Assembly: GCA_003021655.1 (NCBI GenBank)
Contig: PXRP01000010.1
Location: 1-64,000, forward strand
DNA: 64,000 nucleotides
Reading direction: 5' to 3'
From: Halobacteriales archaeon QS_4_69_31
GTDB lineage: Archaea > Halobacteriota > Halobacteria > Halobacteriales > Haloarculaceae
Below, piece by piece: positions 45,567 through 53,971 of this stretch (position 1 is its first letter; each line of letters starts with the position of its first letter). Both the position numbers and the translations under genes were made by a program. The notes below the pieces were generated by a model. It had not been told where the DNA came from. It saw only the letters and a list, made by a program, of their open reading frames with translations, and did not search any database.

Positions 45567-46324
45567 CGCGGGTGGCAGTCAACGGCGCCGCCGGGCGCAT
45601 GGGCCGGACGGTCATCGAGACGGCCGCCGACCGTGAGGACCTGGAGGTAGTCGTCGGCGTCGACGTGGCCGACGTCGACGGGGTCGGGGGCGTCCCCGTG
45701 GTCGACGCCAGCGAGGTCGGCGCGGCCCTGGCCGAGTACGACCCCGCGGTCGTCGTCGACTTCACGGTGCCCGACTCGACGGTCGCGCTGGCCGACGCCT
45801 GCGTCGAGGCCGGCGTCGGCATGGTCGTCGGGACGACCGGCTTCGACGACGACGGCTTCGCGACGCTGGAAGCCGCGAGCGACTCGGTCCCCGTACTGAA
45901 GGCGACGAACTTCTCCCGGGGCGTCCAGGCGCTCCTCCGGACGGTGCGGGCGGCCGTCGGGGCGCTCGGGGGGTACGACCTCGAACTGACCGAGACCCAC
46001 CACAACCAGAAGGTCGACGCGCCCTCGGGGACGGCGAAGACCATCCTCGAGACCGTCCAGGAACAGCGCGACGTCGAACCGGTCTACGGTCGCGAGGGGC
46101 ACGCCCCCCGCGAGGACGACGAGATCGCCGTCTTCGCGAGCCGTGCGGGGGACATCCGCGGCGAACACGAACTCGTCCTGGCCGGCAACGACGAGGTGGT
46201 CACGCTCTCACACCGCGCCGAGGACCGCGCCGTCTTCGCGGCCGGCGCGCTGGACGCCGCGGCGTGGCTCGCCGGCCGCGACCCCGGCTGGTACGAGTTC
46301 GGTTCCGTCGTCGACGGGGAATAG
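45563..46324 (+). CDS. dapB: 4-Hydroxy-tetrahydrodipicolinate reductase
   Basis: 253 aa. Rossmann start VNGAAGRMGR, DFTVPDS, GTTGF, and the C-terminal EXHHXXKXDAPSGTA signature (ETHHNQKVDAPSGTAK). NAD(P)H-dependent reduction to tetrahydrodipicolinate. Overlaps dapA by ATGA, so translationally coupled; dapD follows after 82 bp. Confidence 0.95.
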   Translation: MTRVAVNGAAGRMGRTVIETAADREDLEVVVGVDVADVDGVGGVPVVDASEVGAALAEYDPAVVVDFTVPDSTVALADACVEAGVGMVVGTTGFDDDGFATLEAASDSVPVLKATNFSRGVQALLRTVRAAVGALGGYDLELTETHHNQKVDAPSGTAKTILETVQEQRDVEPVYGREGHAPREDDEIAVFASRAGDIRGEHELVLAGNDEVVTLSHRAEDRAVFAAGALDAAAWLAGRDPGWYEFGSVVDGE

Positions 46325-46406
46325 CGACCGCCACGGACCGTAGACGAGTCCCACGGGACCGCCGCGAGTCGCCACCGTTAACGACGGCGAGCGAGAGAGG
46401 CCGACA

Positions 46407-47237
46407 ATGACACTCCAGTCCGACGTCGAAGACCTCTGGCAGCGCAAGCAGGACGGCCTGACGGCCGCCGACGCGACCGGCGACCACCTCGCGGTTCTCG
46501 ACGAGTTCCTCGCGGCGCTCGAAGCGGGGGAGGTCCGGGCCGCCGAGAAGTCCGGCGGCAAGTGGGAGGCAAACGAGTGGGTCAAGCGGGGCATCCTTCT
46601 CAATTTCGGCCTGCGCGAGACCGACCCCCGGGAGTACGGCGGGGTCACCTACCACGACGTCCTCCCGCTCCGGGAGACCGCCGACCTGGGCGAGCGTGGC
46701 ACCCGCAACACGCCGGACGGCACCGTCATCCGCCGGGGGGCCTACGTCGGCGGCGACGCCATCCTCATGTCGCCCGCGTTCGTCAACATCGGCGCCCACG
46801 TCGGCGACGGGACGCTCGTCGACTCCTGTGACACCGTGGGCTCGTGTGCCCAGATCGGCGAGAACGTCAAACTCGGCGCGAACACGCTCATCGGGGGCGT
46901 CCTCGAACCCGTCGAGGACGCGCCGGTCGTCGTCGAGGACGGCGTCTCGCTCGGTGCGGGCTGTCGGGTCACCTCGGGCTTTGTCGTCGGCCACGATTCG
47001 GTCGTCGGCGAGAACACGCTCCTGACCCCGCGGATCCCGGTCTACGACCTCGTCGAGGCGGAGGTCCTCTACGGCCACCTCCCGCCAGAGCGACGGGCGT
47101 TCACGCGGTTCGTCGAGTCGTCCGTCTCCGAGCACGACCTGATAGAGGGCGGCGCCTACAAGCCTGCCGTCGTCGCCACCGACGTCGAAGAGGATACCCT
47201 GGAGGCGACCGAGCGCGAAGAGGCACTCCGGGAGTGA
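46407..47237 (+). CDS. dapD: 2,3,4,5-Tetrahydropyridine-2,6-dicarboxylate N-succinyltransferase
   Basis: 276 aa. Left-handed beta-helix with hexapeptide repeats (about 105-225: GAYVGGDAILMSPAFVNIG, GTLVDSCDTVGSCAQIGENV, LTPRIPVYDL) after a helical N-terminal domain. Makes N-succinyl-2-amino-6-oxopimelate; so lysine is made by the succinylase route. dapC, dapE, dapF and lysA are not in the window. Confidence 0.93.
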   Translation: MTLQSDVEDLWQRKQDGLTAADATGDHLAVLDEFLAALEAGEVRAAEKSGGKWEANEWVKRGILLNFGLRETDPREYGGVTYHDVLPLRETADLGERGTRNTPDGTVIRRGAYVGGDAILMSPAFVNIGAHVGDGTLVDSCDTVGSCAQIGENVKLGANTLIGGVLEPVEDAPVVVEDGVSLGAGCRVTSGFVVGHDSVVGENTLLTPRIPVYDLVEAEVLYGHLPPERRAFTRFVESSVSEHDLIEGGAYKPAVVATDVEEDTLEATEREEALRE

Positions 47238-47297
47238 CGGCCCTCTAATCGCCGGGTATCCGCCCGCGGCCCAGCCGTCCCCGTTCCACGGGGGCGG

Positions 47298-47819
47298 TCA
47301 ACAGGGGTCGTACCCCTTCCCGATGACGTCTTTCGATACGGTCACGAGTCGCACCGACCCCTCGGTGACGAAATACCGGGTCTCCGTTCGCCAGCCGTCG
47401 ATCGTGTAGCTCTCGTTGGTCTCACATTCGAGACCGCCGGAGTGGACGCCACGGACGCGGACGAGCACGCCGGTCTCGTTCCGGTCGAGGACCGTATACT
47501 CCGACTGAGCGACGTCACCGGTCGAGTATCAGCTGATGTTTGCCCACCCCGACAGGGTCTCGCCGATACGCCGTTCTTCGGCAGCGACCACCCGTCGACC
47601 GGCGCTTTCGTTCGAGAGTTTGCTGGCTGGAGGCGTCGCCCCCGTGGCCGTCCCCTCCCGGGAGGCCACGGGCGAGGCTGTCTCCGGGGGTCCGTCGGGG
47701 GTTGTCGTGTCGGCCGTCGGCGGGTCCCCGGCGGTCTGTCCGCCACCGGGCCCCAGACAGGCCGACAGGCCGACACAGAGAGCGAGGACCGCGAGCGTGC
47801 GGACGGGTATCTCTCGCAC
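47298..47819 (-). pseudogene. Lipoprotein gene interrupted by an in-frame TGA
   Basis: GTG 47819 opens a lipoprotein frame with lipobox LSAC, followed by a Thr/Pro/Gly linker; it runs 96 codons to TGA at 47529. The same frame continues without a break as YSTGDVAQSEYTVLDRNE and so on to a stop at 47298, ending GKGYDPC. Nonsense mutation of a probable Trp codon is the simple reading; haloarchaea have no known selenocysteine use. Total 173 codons. Confidence 0.6.
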
Positions 47820-47913
47820 GGGATCGGGTTCTGCCGTGGCCAGTAAATGCTTTCTGCGGTGTCGGCCGGCGTCCCACCGCACGCTTTTTGCCCGGGTGCG
47901 TCCATCGGGAACT

Positions 47914-48705
47914 GTGACGGTGGTCCTCTGTGGCGTGGGCGCGGACACGGGCAACGTCAGGCCGGTGCCGCGGGTCGACGCCGACGGCCGCGTCGAGTAC
48001 GTCCCCATCCCCGAGAAGGGCGCGACCAGCGAGACGGCCACCTACGGCACCATCGACCAGCGGTTCGGGGACGGCGTGCTGGCGGACCTGATCGACGGCG
48101 TCCGGCCGAACAGCGACGGGGAGTGGGTCACCGACGCCGCGGCGGTCCGCGACCAGCCGGTCCACCACGACCCGAACCTCGAAGCCCTGACCTACGGCGA
48201 GCACCGTCCCGGCTACGTCACGAAGCTCCGGGACCTGACGCCCGGGGACGTGGTCGCGTTCTACGGCGGCTTCCCGAGCGCCGACAGCGAGTACAAACAC
48301 CGGTACCTCTTTGGCTACTTCACGGTCGCCGACCGCCCCACGGTGCTCGACCCCGGGATGGACCTCGCCGAGAAGCGAGCGCGCCTCGACGACCACCCGG
48401 CGAACGCCCACGCCAGGCGGTTCGAGGGTCACGATGACCTCTACTACCACGACCCCGCGTTCACCGACCGGCCGCGCCCGGTCGTTCTCGTCGCCGGCCG
48501 CGACCCCGGCGGACTCCTCGACCGGGCGGTCCGGCTCAGCGACCGCCGGCGCGGACCCAACTACTACATGGCCGACGACGTGGCCGCAGTACTCCGCCCC
48601 CGGTCCCGGACGGAGCACGGCACCCACCTGGGCGGGTTCAAGCCCGCGCTGTGGTGTGACGTGCACGCCGACGAATTCATCAGATTCGTCTCAAAGGGTC
48701 CGTGA
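47914..48705 (+). CDS. Nmad3-like putative nucleotide-modification protein
   Basis: 263 aa from GTG 47914. The start VVLCGVGADTGNVRPV and the RVEYVPIPEKG, GDVVAFYGGF, YFTVADRP, RRGPNYYMADD and KPALWCD segments match the Nmad3 group proposed to act in DNA base modification. The mechanism is not known, and no other modification gene (glucosyltransferase, methylase) is in the window. TATA-like GCTTTTTGC at 47882-47890 sets the start. It borders the IS200/IS605-like remnant, suggesting acquisition with mobile DNA. Confidence 0.7.
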   Translation: MTVVLCGVGADTGNVRPVPRVDADGRVEYVPIPEKGATSETATYGTIDQRFGDGVLADLIDGVRPNSDGEWVTDAAAVRDQPVHHDPNLEALTYGEHRPGYVTKLRDLTPGDVVAFYGGFPSADSEYKHRYLFGYFTVADRPTVLDPGMDLAEKRARLDDHPANAHARRFEGHDDLYYHDPAFTDRPRPVVLVAGRDPGGLLDRAVRLSDRRRGPNYYMADDVAAVLRPRSRTEHGTHLGGFKPALWCDVHADEFIRFVSKGP

Positions 48706-48894
48706 TCGCGCTGCTCGCCCACGACGGCGCGCCCGTGACCGCTGTGACCGGTCGTCTGTCTCCCGCGTTCTTCCGGCTCGGCGGCGTTGGTGACACGACC
48801 GTCGAGGAACCTGCGTGGTTCGACGAAGCCGTGTCGGAAACGTCGTGAATCGGGTGGTCGGACCGCAGTCGGTTGCACGGTAGCAGTGCCGCAG

Positions 48895-49062
48895 TTGACA
48901 TCCTCCCCACGCTGAAGCGCGAGGATTCCAGCGTGGGGCGTCGGGCCGTCCGACGCAACCCCGCCGGTAACTTCCTCCCTGGAGGGAGTACCGGGTTCGT
49001 GAGCACCACGTCGGGGCGGTGGGCGCGTGACGACGCCAGTCCGTTGCGGACTCCCCCGCTTG
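48895..49062 (+). mobile_element. Array of hairpins resembling the end of an IS200/IS605-family element (TnpB/omega-RNA-like)
   Basis: The sequence GACATCCTCCCC starts the first hairpin. Stems seen: ATCCTC/GAGGAT with inner CGC-TGAA-GCG, or alternatively CCCCACGCT (48905-48913) with AGCGTGGGG (48930-48938); CGTCGG/CCGACG around 48940-48956; CTCCCT/AGGGAG near 48985-49000; AGTCCG/CGGACT near 49040-49055. The first hairpin resembles the right end of haloarchaeal IS200/IS605 (IS1341-type) elements. No tnpB gene remains: the 711-bp gap 48706-49416 contains no supported gene. Confidence 0.5.
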
Positions 49063-49416
49063 TGGCTCCACACCCGCCCGGTCGCTCAGCCGCAACAGGG
49101 GCGACCGTCCGAACGAATGTGTTCGCCCCCGTTCTTTCGCCGGGAGCGACACGGGCCGTGCCATCGACCGGACTCGGCCGCGGCCGAGTAGACAACCGCG
49201 AACGGGGCAGGTTTTGGTGTGCCGTCACCCCCTCGTGTACGCGGTCGTTGCCGACCGACTCCAGGGACGGGTAGGGGTTCTATGAGGACGGTGAGCGGTT
49301 CAGTCCCGTAGTTGTGACCCCACAGGATATGACCGCCGCGTGTCCATGTCGGCGGGGAGTGGCCCCGGCTCTCCCGGTTTGATTTTCGCGCTTGGCGTAC
49401 CGCCATGTACGACGCC

Positions 49417-49794
49417 CTAAACGTCAGCGCCGGGGGTCGCCGCTGCGGTCCCCCCGTCGGCGGCGACCGCGCCGCCGCCACCGGACGTGCTCTCGCCGGG
49501 TTCTATCTCGCCGACCCAGTGGGCGGGCCAGCTCTCGCGGGGCCCGAACTCCCACTCCTCCTCGGGGAGGAAGTAGCCGGCCCGCAGCGTCAGCGAGGTG
49601 ACCAGCAGGCCGACCATCGCGCCCAGCAGCGCGGGGAAGGTCGGCCCTAAGAAGTATGCGGTCAGCCAGTAGGGAACGGCGAACGACGCCCACGCGAAGA
49701 TAGGTGTCCTACCGAGGTGGTGCTGTCGGTCGGAACCCCTAAGCGGGTCCCGGCCGTGGCCGGAGGCATGGACGCGCTCGACCGCTTGGACCAT
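49417..49794 (-). CDS. Two-helix membrane protein, start uncertain
   Basis: 125 aa in the longest frame. Two hydrophobic segments (about 33-48 and 53-72) then an aromatic/acidic stretch EEEWEFGPRESWPAHW and a glycine-rich tail. No in-frame start exists between 49794 and the helices except this ATG, which overlaps the divergent 49768 gene, so the true start may be lost. Family not recognised. Confidence 0.5.
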   Translation of the reverse strand: MVQAVERVHASGHGRDPLRGSDRQHHLGRTPIFAWASFAVPYWLTAYFLGPTFPALLGAMVGLLVTSLTLRAGYFLPEEEWEFGPRESWPAHWVGEIEPGESTSGGGGAVAADGGTAAATPGADV

Positions 49795-49902
49795 CCGGCG
49801 TGGGTGACCGCCGGCGCGACGCTTGTCAGTTACGGCCTCGTCTTGCTCGTCCTGTTCGCGCTCCTGTTCGTCGTCCCGTATCTCGTGTTCGCGGGCCTGT
49901 GA
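49768..49902 (+). CDS. Single-helix small membrane protein (44 aa)
   Basis: ATG 49768; residues 16-40 form one hydrophobic helix (LVSYGLVLLVLFALL). Small membrane proteins of this size are frequent in haloarchaea. Its stop codon overlaps the start of the next SRPBCC fragment. Confidence 0.6.
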   Translation: MDALDRLDHPAWVTAGATLVSYGLVLLVLFALLFVVPYLVFAGL

Positions 49903-50126
49903 GTACCGGACCTCACAAGCCCGTCGAGGGGGTGTTCGCGTTCATGGACGACCCGGAGAACCACGTGACAGTGACGCCGAGTCTGGCGGCGGTCCGGAAC
50001 GTCGGACGGCTCGACAACGGCGGCAAGCGGCCGGAACACACCTTCCGGATGGCCGGCGTCTCGCTCGACGGCGAACTCGAACTGACGTTCGCGAACGTCA
50101 AGGCCCACCCGGAGACCGGGGCGTGA
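49899..50126 (+). pseudogene. Truncated SRPBCC family gene
   Basis: 75 codons from GTG 49899. The start VFAFMDDPENHVTVTPSL (with the linking PHKPVEG) and RMAGVSLDGELEL match the first third of haloarchaeal SRPBCC (START-like) ligand-binding proteins of about 145 residues; the first beta strand and the last two thirds are missing. The frame stops at 50126. Confidence 0.55.
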
Positions 50127-50138
50127 CCGCTCTGGAGT

Positions 50139-50198
50139 CGTCTCGCCCGCCTCGGGCCACGATTCCCGAAAGCCGTCTCGCCCGCCTCAGGCCACGAT
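50139..50198. repeat. 25-bp direct repeat of the DUF5800 gene tail
   Basis: Copies at 50139-50163 and 50174-50198, 24 of 25 identical, period 35. The right copy contains the stop codon of the DUF5800 gene; in the left copy the stop triplet is changed. Confidence 0.92.
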
Positions 50199-50384
50199 GT
50201 CGGCGATCCGGCGTGGCTCCCCCGAGAGTGCGGGGTTCTCCTCGACCAACTGGAGCACCTCGTGGTCGGTCACGTCGGGGTAGGGTTTCTCGACGGCTTC
50301 CTCGATGAGCGACTTTTCCAGACGGAAGTCGTGACCCTCGTAAACGACGTCGACACCCTGTTCGTCGAAAGAAAGCACCGTCAT
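50187..50384 (-). CDS. DUF5800 family small protein
   Basis: 65 aa. The pattern MTVLSFDEQGVDVVYEGHD followed by KSLIEEAV and DVTDHEVLQLVEENPAL is that of a widespread haloarchaeal small protein family of unknown function. Its own 3' end is repeated just downstream. Confidence 0.75.
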   Translation of the reverse strand: MTVLSFDEQGVDVVYEGHDFRLEKSLIEEAVEKPYPDVTDHEVLQLVEENPALSGEPRRIADIVA

Positions 50385-50589
50385 GGGCCACTCTACGCCG
50401 TCGAAGATTAAATATCCAGAGGTGCCGACCCGTCCCGCGTCCCCACTCGCTCCAGCTTCGACCGCCGGTCGCCGACCGGGGCGGGCCCGGGGCGTCGTGT
50501 GCGTGGGAGAACGGTACCGTCAGACGCGCGTCAGACGCGCGTCGTGCGCTGTGTGAGGCTTTATTACGCCGGAAATCGCTTGAAATACT

Positions 50590-51765
50590 GTGTCGATCCG
50601 TTCGGACCCACTGGACGAGCTGGCCATCCCCGACGGGACGACGGTCGAGGAACACGACCTCGTGACCGACGGCGACGTCGTCGTCGGCGGACAGAGCACC
50701 GTCGAGTTCGGGGTCCGCGGCGGGGACGTCATGGCCGGTGAGCGGGTCAGCGTCGGCGGTGGCATCGAGGCCGAGGGCGACTGCCGGCTGGACATGTGGA
50801 GCGAGGTCGCCGAGGACGTCCTCGTCGGCGGGGACGCCTACCTCGGAGAGCGCGTCAGCGTCGGCGGCCAGCTCAAGGTCGCCGGCGACGTCGACATCGG
50901 TGACGACGTCGACATCGCCGAGAGCTTCGAGGCCAGCGGCCACATCGTCATCCGGAACCCGATGCCGACCGTCGTCTTCCTGGTCATCTACCTCTCGCAA
51001 CTGCTCCGTATCGGCGAGGAGGAGGCCGCCGAGGAACTGGCGAGCCAGCTGGTCGAGGCCGAGGAGGGCGAGGCCCAGCCCGTTGTCATCCCGCGGGGCG
51101 CGACCGTCAGCGACGACGCCTGGCGCGTCTCGACGCCCGCGACCGTCGGCGACGACTGCCGGCTCCACGGCAACATCCGCGCGGAGTCGCTGTCGGTCGG
51201 CGAGGAGACGACGGTGTTCGGCAGCCTGCGCGCGAGAGAAGACGTCTCTGTCGGCGAGGACACCGAGATCAAAGGCGACGTGACGACCCGGAACGGCGAC
51301 GTGTACGTCGCCCGCGGCGCGACCGTCTGGGGCGACATCTCCGCCGAGGACGTCGAACTCCACGAGCACGCCGTCGTCGAGGGGAAGATCCGCGTCAGCG
51401 GCGAACTGACCCAGGTCCGGGACGCGCTCGGGCCCGAACCCGCCGAGGAGCCCGTGGGAGACGACGGCCCCAGACAGGAGACTCTCGACGGGGCCCTCTC
51501 CGGGGAAGGGGACGCCGAGCCCGGGACCGACGAGTCGGCGTCGGACGCGGTCCCCGGCGAGTCCGGGGACGCCGGTCGGCCACCCGACGAACCGGCAGCG
51601 GACGCGACGCCCGACGAGTCCGACGGCGGCGAGGACCCCCCGACGGTCGAGAGCCGGGAGTCCATAGAGGAGGCCCTGGACGGCGTCGTCCCGATGATGG
51701 GCGGGGCCGAAGAGAGCGAGAACGGCCACGACGAGGACGCCGAAGTGGTGTCGGACGCGGACTGA
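50590..51765 (+). CDS. Bactofilin-like polymer-forming protein
   Basis: 391 aa from GTG 50590. Residues about 15-275 consist of right-handed beta-helix turns (GDVVVGGQSTVEFGVRGGD, GERVSVGGG, GDVDIGDDVDIAES) with one hydrophobic segment near 125-140 (PTVVFLVIYLSQLL); the last 115 residues are acidic and disordered. The fold matches bactofilins; archaeal relatives (halofilins) act in cell shape. TATA-like CTTTATTAC at 50558-50566, about 28 nt upstream. Role in shape or membrane scaffolding inferred. Confidence 0.7.
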   Translation: MSIRSDPLDELAIPDGTTVEEHDLVTDGDVVVGGQSTVEFGVRGGDVMAGERVSVGGGIEAEGDCRLDMWSEVAEDVLVGGDAYLGERVSVGGQLKVAGDVDIGDDVDIAESFEASGHIVIRNPMPTVVFLVIYLSQLLRIGEEEAAEELASQLVEAEEGEAQPVVIPRGATVSDDAWRVSTPATVGDDCRLHGNIRAESLSVGEETTVFGSLRAREDVSVGEDTEIKGDVTTRNGDVYVARGATVWGDISAEDVELHEHAVVEGKIRVSGELTQVRDALGPEPAEEPVGDDGPRQETLDGALSGEGDAEPGTDESASDAVPGESGDAGRPPDEPAADATPDESDGGEDPPTVESRESIEEALDGVVPMMGGAEESENGHDEDAEVVSDAD

Positions 51766-51816
51766 GACCGGGTTTTGTACCGAAAGGCGCTTCCGGGGGA
51801 CGCGAGTAGCGACGCC

Positions 51817-52998
51817 ATGCTCTCTGTCGCGCTCGCCGGCAAGCCAAACGCCGGGAAGTCGACCTTCTACACGGCGGCGACGATGGCGGACGTGGACGTG
51901 GCCAACTACCCGTTCACGACCATCGACGCCAACCGCGGCGTGACACACGTCCGGACGGAGTGTCCCTGTCTCGACCGCGAGAAGCACTGTGGCCACGAAC
52001 ACTGCCACGACGGCAAGCGGTACGTTCCGGTGGAACTGCTGGACGTGGCCGGGCTCGTCCCCGGCGCCCACGAGGGGCGGGGGCTCGGGAACCAGTTCCT
52101 CGACGAACTCACGAACGCGGACGTCATCCTCCACGTCGTCGACGCCTCCGGCGGGACCGACGCGGAGGGCGAACCCGTCGAGGTGGGCGAACACGACCCC
52201 GTCGAGGACCTGCAGTTCATCGAGGAGGAGATGGACCTGTGGCTGGCGAGTATCGTCGAACGCAACTGGGAGTCGGTCGAGCGGGCCTCCCGCTCGCCGG
52301 ATTTCGACATCGACGAACAGCTCACGGAGATGCTCACCGGCGTCGGCGCGACGGAACTGGGTGTCGCACGCGCGCTCCGGGGTCTCGATTACCCCGAGGA
52401 CCCCATCCAGTGGACAGACGACCACCGCGAGGCGCTGGCCAGCGACGTCCGCGCCCGCACGAAACCCATCGTCGTCGTCGCGAACAAGGCCGACGTCGCG
52501 CCGCCGGAGAACGTCCAGCACCTCAAGGAGCGCAACGAGGCGACCATCCCGACGACGGCCGACGGCGAACTCGCACTCCGGAAGGGCGTCGAGGCCGGCG
52601 TCGTCGACTACGACCCCGGCGACCCGGACTTCGAGATAACGGGCGAGGTCAGCGACGACCAGCGGGCGGGCTTAGAGCGCATCCGCGAGGTGATGGCCGA
52701 GCACGGCGGGACGGGCGTCCAGGAGGCACTCGACACCGCTGTCTACGACGTGCTCGAGCACTTCACCGCCTACCCGGTCGAGGACGAGACCCACTGGACC
52801 GACGCCAGCGGGCAGGTGCTCCCGGACGCCCACCTGCTCGCGCCGGGGTCGACGCCGCGGGACCTGGCGTACGCGGTCCACTCGGACATCGGCGACGGCT
52901 ACCTCCACGCCGTCGACGCACGCGAGAACCGCCGGATCGGCGAGGACCACGAACTCTCCGAGGGCGACGTCGTCAAGGTCGTCTCGACGGCGAACTGA
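51817..52998 (+). CDS. YchF/OBG-like GTPase with TGS domain
   Basis: 393 aa. G1 GKPNAGKS at 8-15, G3 DVAGLVPGA, G4 NKAD, a cysteine cluster CPCLDREKHCGHEHC between G1 and G3, an all-helical middle, and a C-terminal TGS domain (LLAPGSTPRDLAYAVHSDIGDGY). Such universally conserved OBG GTPases bind ribosomes or act in stress. ATG 51817 is the family start; the frame is open to 51775. Downstream of the bactofilin-like gene by 51 bp. Confidence 0.9.
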   Translation: MLSVALAGKPNAGKSTFYTAATMADVDVANYPFTTIDANRGVTHVRTECPCLDREKHCGHEHCHDGKRYVPVELLDVAGLVPGAHEGRGLGNQFLDELTNADVILHVVDASGGTDAEGEPVEVGEHDPVEDLQFIEEEMDLWLASIVERNWESVERASRSPDFDIDEQLTEMLTGVGATELGVARALRGLDYPEDPIQWTDDHREALASDVRARTKPIVVVANKADVAPPENVQHLKERNEATIPTTADGELALRKGVEAGVVDYDPGDPDFEITGEVSDDQRAGLERIREVMAEHGGTGVQEALDTAVYDVLEHFTAYPVEDETHWTDASGQVLPDAHLLAPGSTPRDLAYAVHSDIGDGYLHAVDARENRRIGEDHELSEGDVVKVVSTAN

Positions 52999-53039
52999 CC
53001 GGCGGCGAGGAGATGCCCACGGACCGAGTCCCCAACGCG

Positions 53040-53289
53040 ATGACGGCCGCCGAGTTGCGGCCGACTCAACTCCTACCTCGCGGGCGTCGAGCGGGTGGCC
53101 GTCGAGTACGACGCCGACCTGGCCGCGGAACACGACCTGGCGCTCTACCGGGAGTGTGTCGAGTGGTGCGACAAGGCAGGGGTCGACCGTGTTCCCGACC
53201 TCGCGGGACGCGTACTGGCGCCCGACACCTACGAACGGGAGTGGATCGACCGGTGTCACCGGGCGGCCGAGCGCCCGGACGAGGGCTGA
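53040..53289 (+). pseudogene. Frameshifted small gene
   Basis: The ATG at 53040 (MTAAELR) and the frame LNSYLAGVERVAVEYDADL and onward to TGA 53289 lie in different frames, changing near 53060. The protein would be about 80 aa, acidic, with WCDKAGVDRVPDLAGRVL. A shortened product could start at GTG 53095. A sequencing error is also possible. Family not named. Confidence 0.45.
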
Positions 53290-53290
53290 T

Positions 53291-53486
53291 CTACTCGTCT
53301 CGGACCAGTCCCAGCAGTCGGCCGACGAGTCCGTCCGGTTCCGCCTCGCTTGCGAGTTCCCAGTCGGCCTTCTCGGCGACCGCCTCGGGGTCGCGGAACT
53401 CCCAGCCGAGGTGGTCGGCGATCCGGCGGTCCTCGACGGAGGTTCCGACGAAGGCGTGCCGCGGCGTGGCGGCCGCCGCTGCTCAT
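53291..53486 (-). pseudogene. Frameshifted small gene
   Basis: ATG 53486 to TAG 53291 is 196 bp, one base too many for a 64-aa protein. The downstream frame reads HAFVGTSVEDRRIADHLGW and ends LLGLVRDE; the start MSSGGRH is in another frame, with the extra base near 53466-53475. Convergent and 2 bp from the previous frameshifted gene. Confidence 0.45.
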
Positions 53487-53595
53487 ACCTGTCCGGTCGC
53501 CCGCCCGGGTGAAAACCTGTGGGGTGGCCTGCTTTCGAGATCCGGAGTCGGGGTCCGACCGAATATTTATCCGACACTCCGGCCTACCGTGTCCC

Positions 53596-53799
53596 ATGAG
53601 CACCGGGCGGGAAATACGCCTCATCGAAGAAGATGACGGCTGGTGGTCGGCTATCGACGAGGAGACGGGTGTCGCGAGTCAGGGGTCGACGCGAACCGAA
53701 GCCCTCGAAAACCTCGACGAAGCCGTCGAGCTAACCCGAGAAGCGCGAGCGGACGACTCGCCCGCGCCGGAACCCGACGCGCCGTGGTTTGATTCCTGA
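53596..53799 (+). CDS. hicB: HicB-type antitoxin
   Basis: 67 aa. Short HicB fold IRLIEEDDGWWSAIDEETGVASQGSTRTEALENL followed by a flexible acidic C-terminal tail; the sequence is split here only to stay short: core at residues 7-40, helix 35-55. HicB neutralises HicA and represses the operon. GAATATTTAT at 53561-53570 is about 30 nt upstream. The TGA abuts the hicA ATG. Intact although its toxin is destroyed. Confidence 0.8.
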   Translation: MSTGREIRLIEEDDGWWSAIDEETGVASQGSTRTEALENLDEAVELTREARADDSPAPEPDAPWFDS

Positions 53800-53915
53800 A
53801 TGGTCTCCCGCGACTTCTCCGGCGAGGAGATCGTCGCTGTGCTCCGGAAGTTCGGATACAGGCGTGACCGTTCCGCTCCACGACCGCGTTCGCCTCGGCA
53901 CGCTCCAGAACATCC
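53800..53915 (+). pseudogene. hicA: HicA toxin remnant with internal deletion
   Basis: Starts MVSRDFSGEEIVAVLRKFGY as in haloarchaeal HicA, then jumps into another frame at TVPLHDRVRLGTLQNI. The intervening part, which in HicA holds the catalytic His in GSH, is missing, and the end is replaced by unrelated sequence. Not a functional mRNA interferase. Confidence 0.75.
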
Positions 53916-53971
53916 AGTTCTCGGCGCCTTCGGTCGACGGCGCGAGACCGGGCAGTATCCTCTCTCCTGCG

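Noticed and set aside
47529-47531. TGA read as selenocysteine
   Set aside because: Haloarchaea lack a known selenocysteine system and there is no stem-loop I can identify.
48706-48851. Frame from GTG 48701 reading through 48848 as the C-terminus of a TnpB
   Set aside because: No TnpB zinc-finger or catalytic motif is present, so only the hairpin end is reported.
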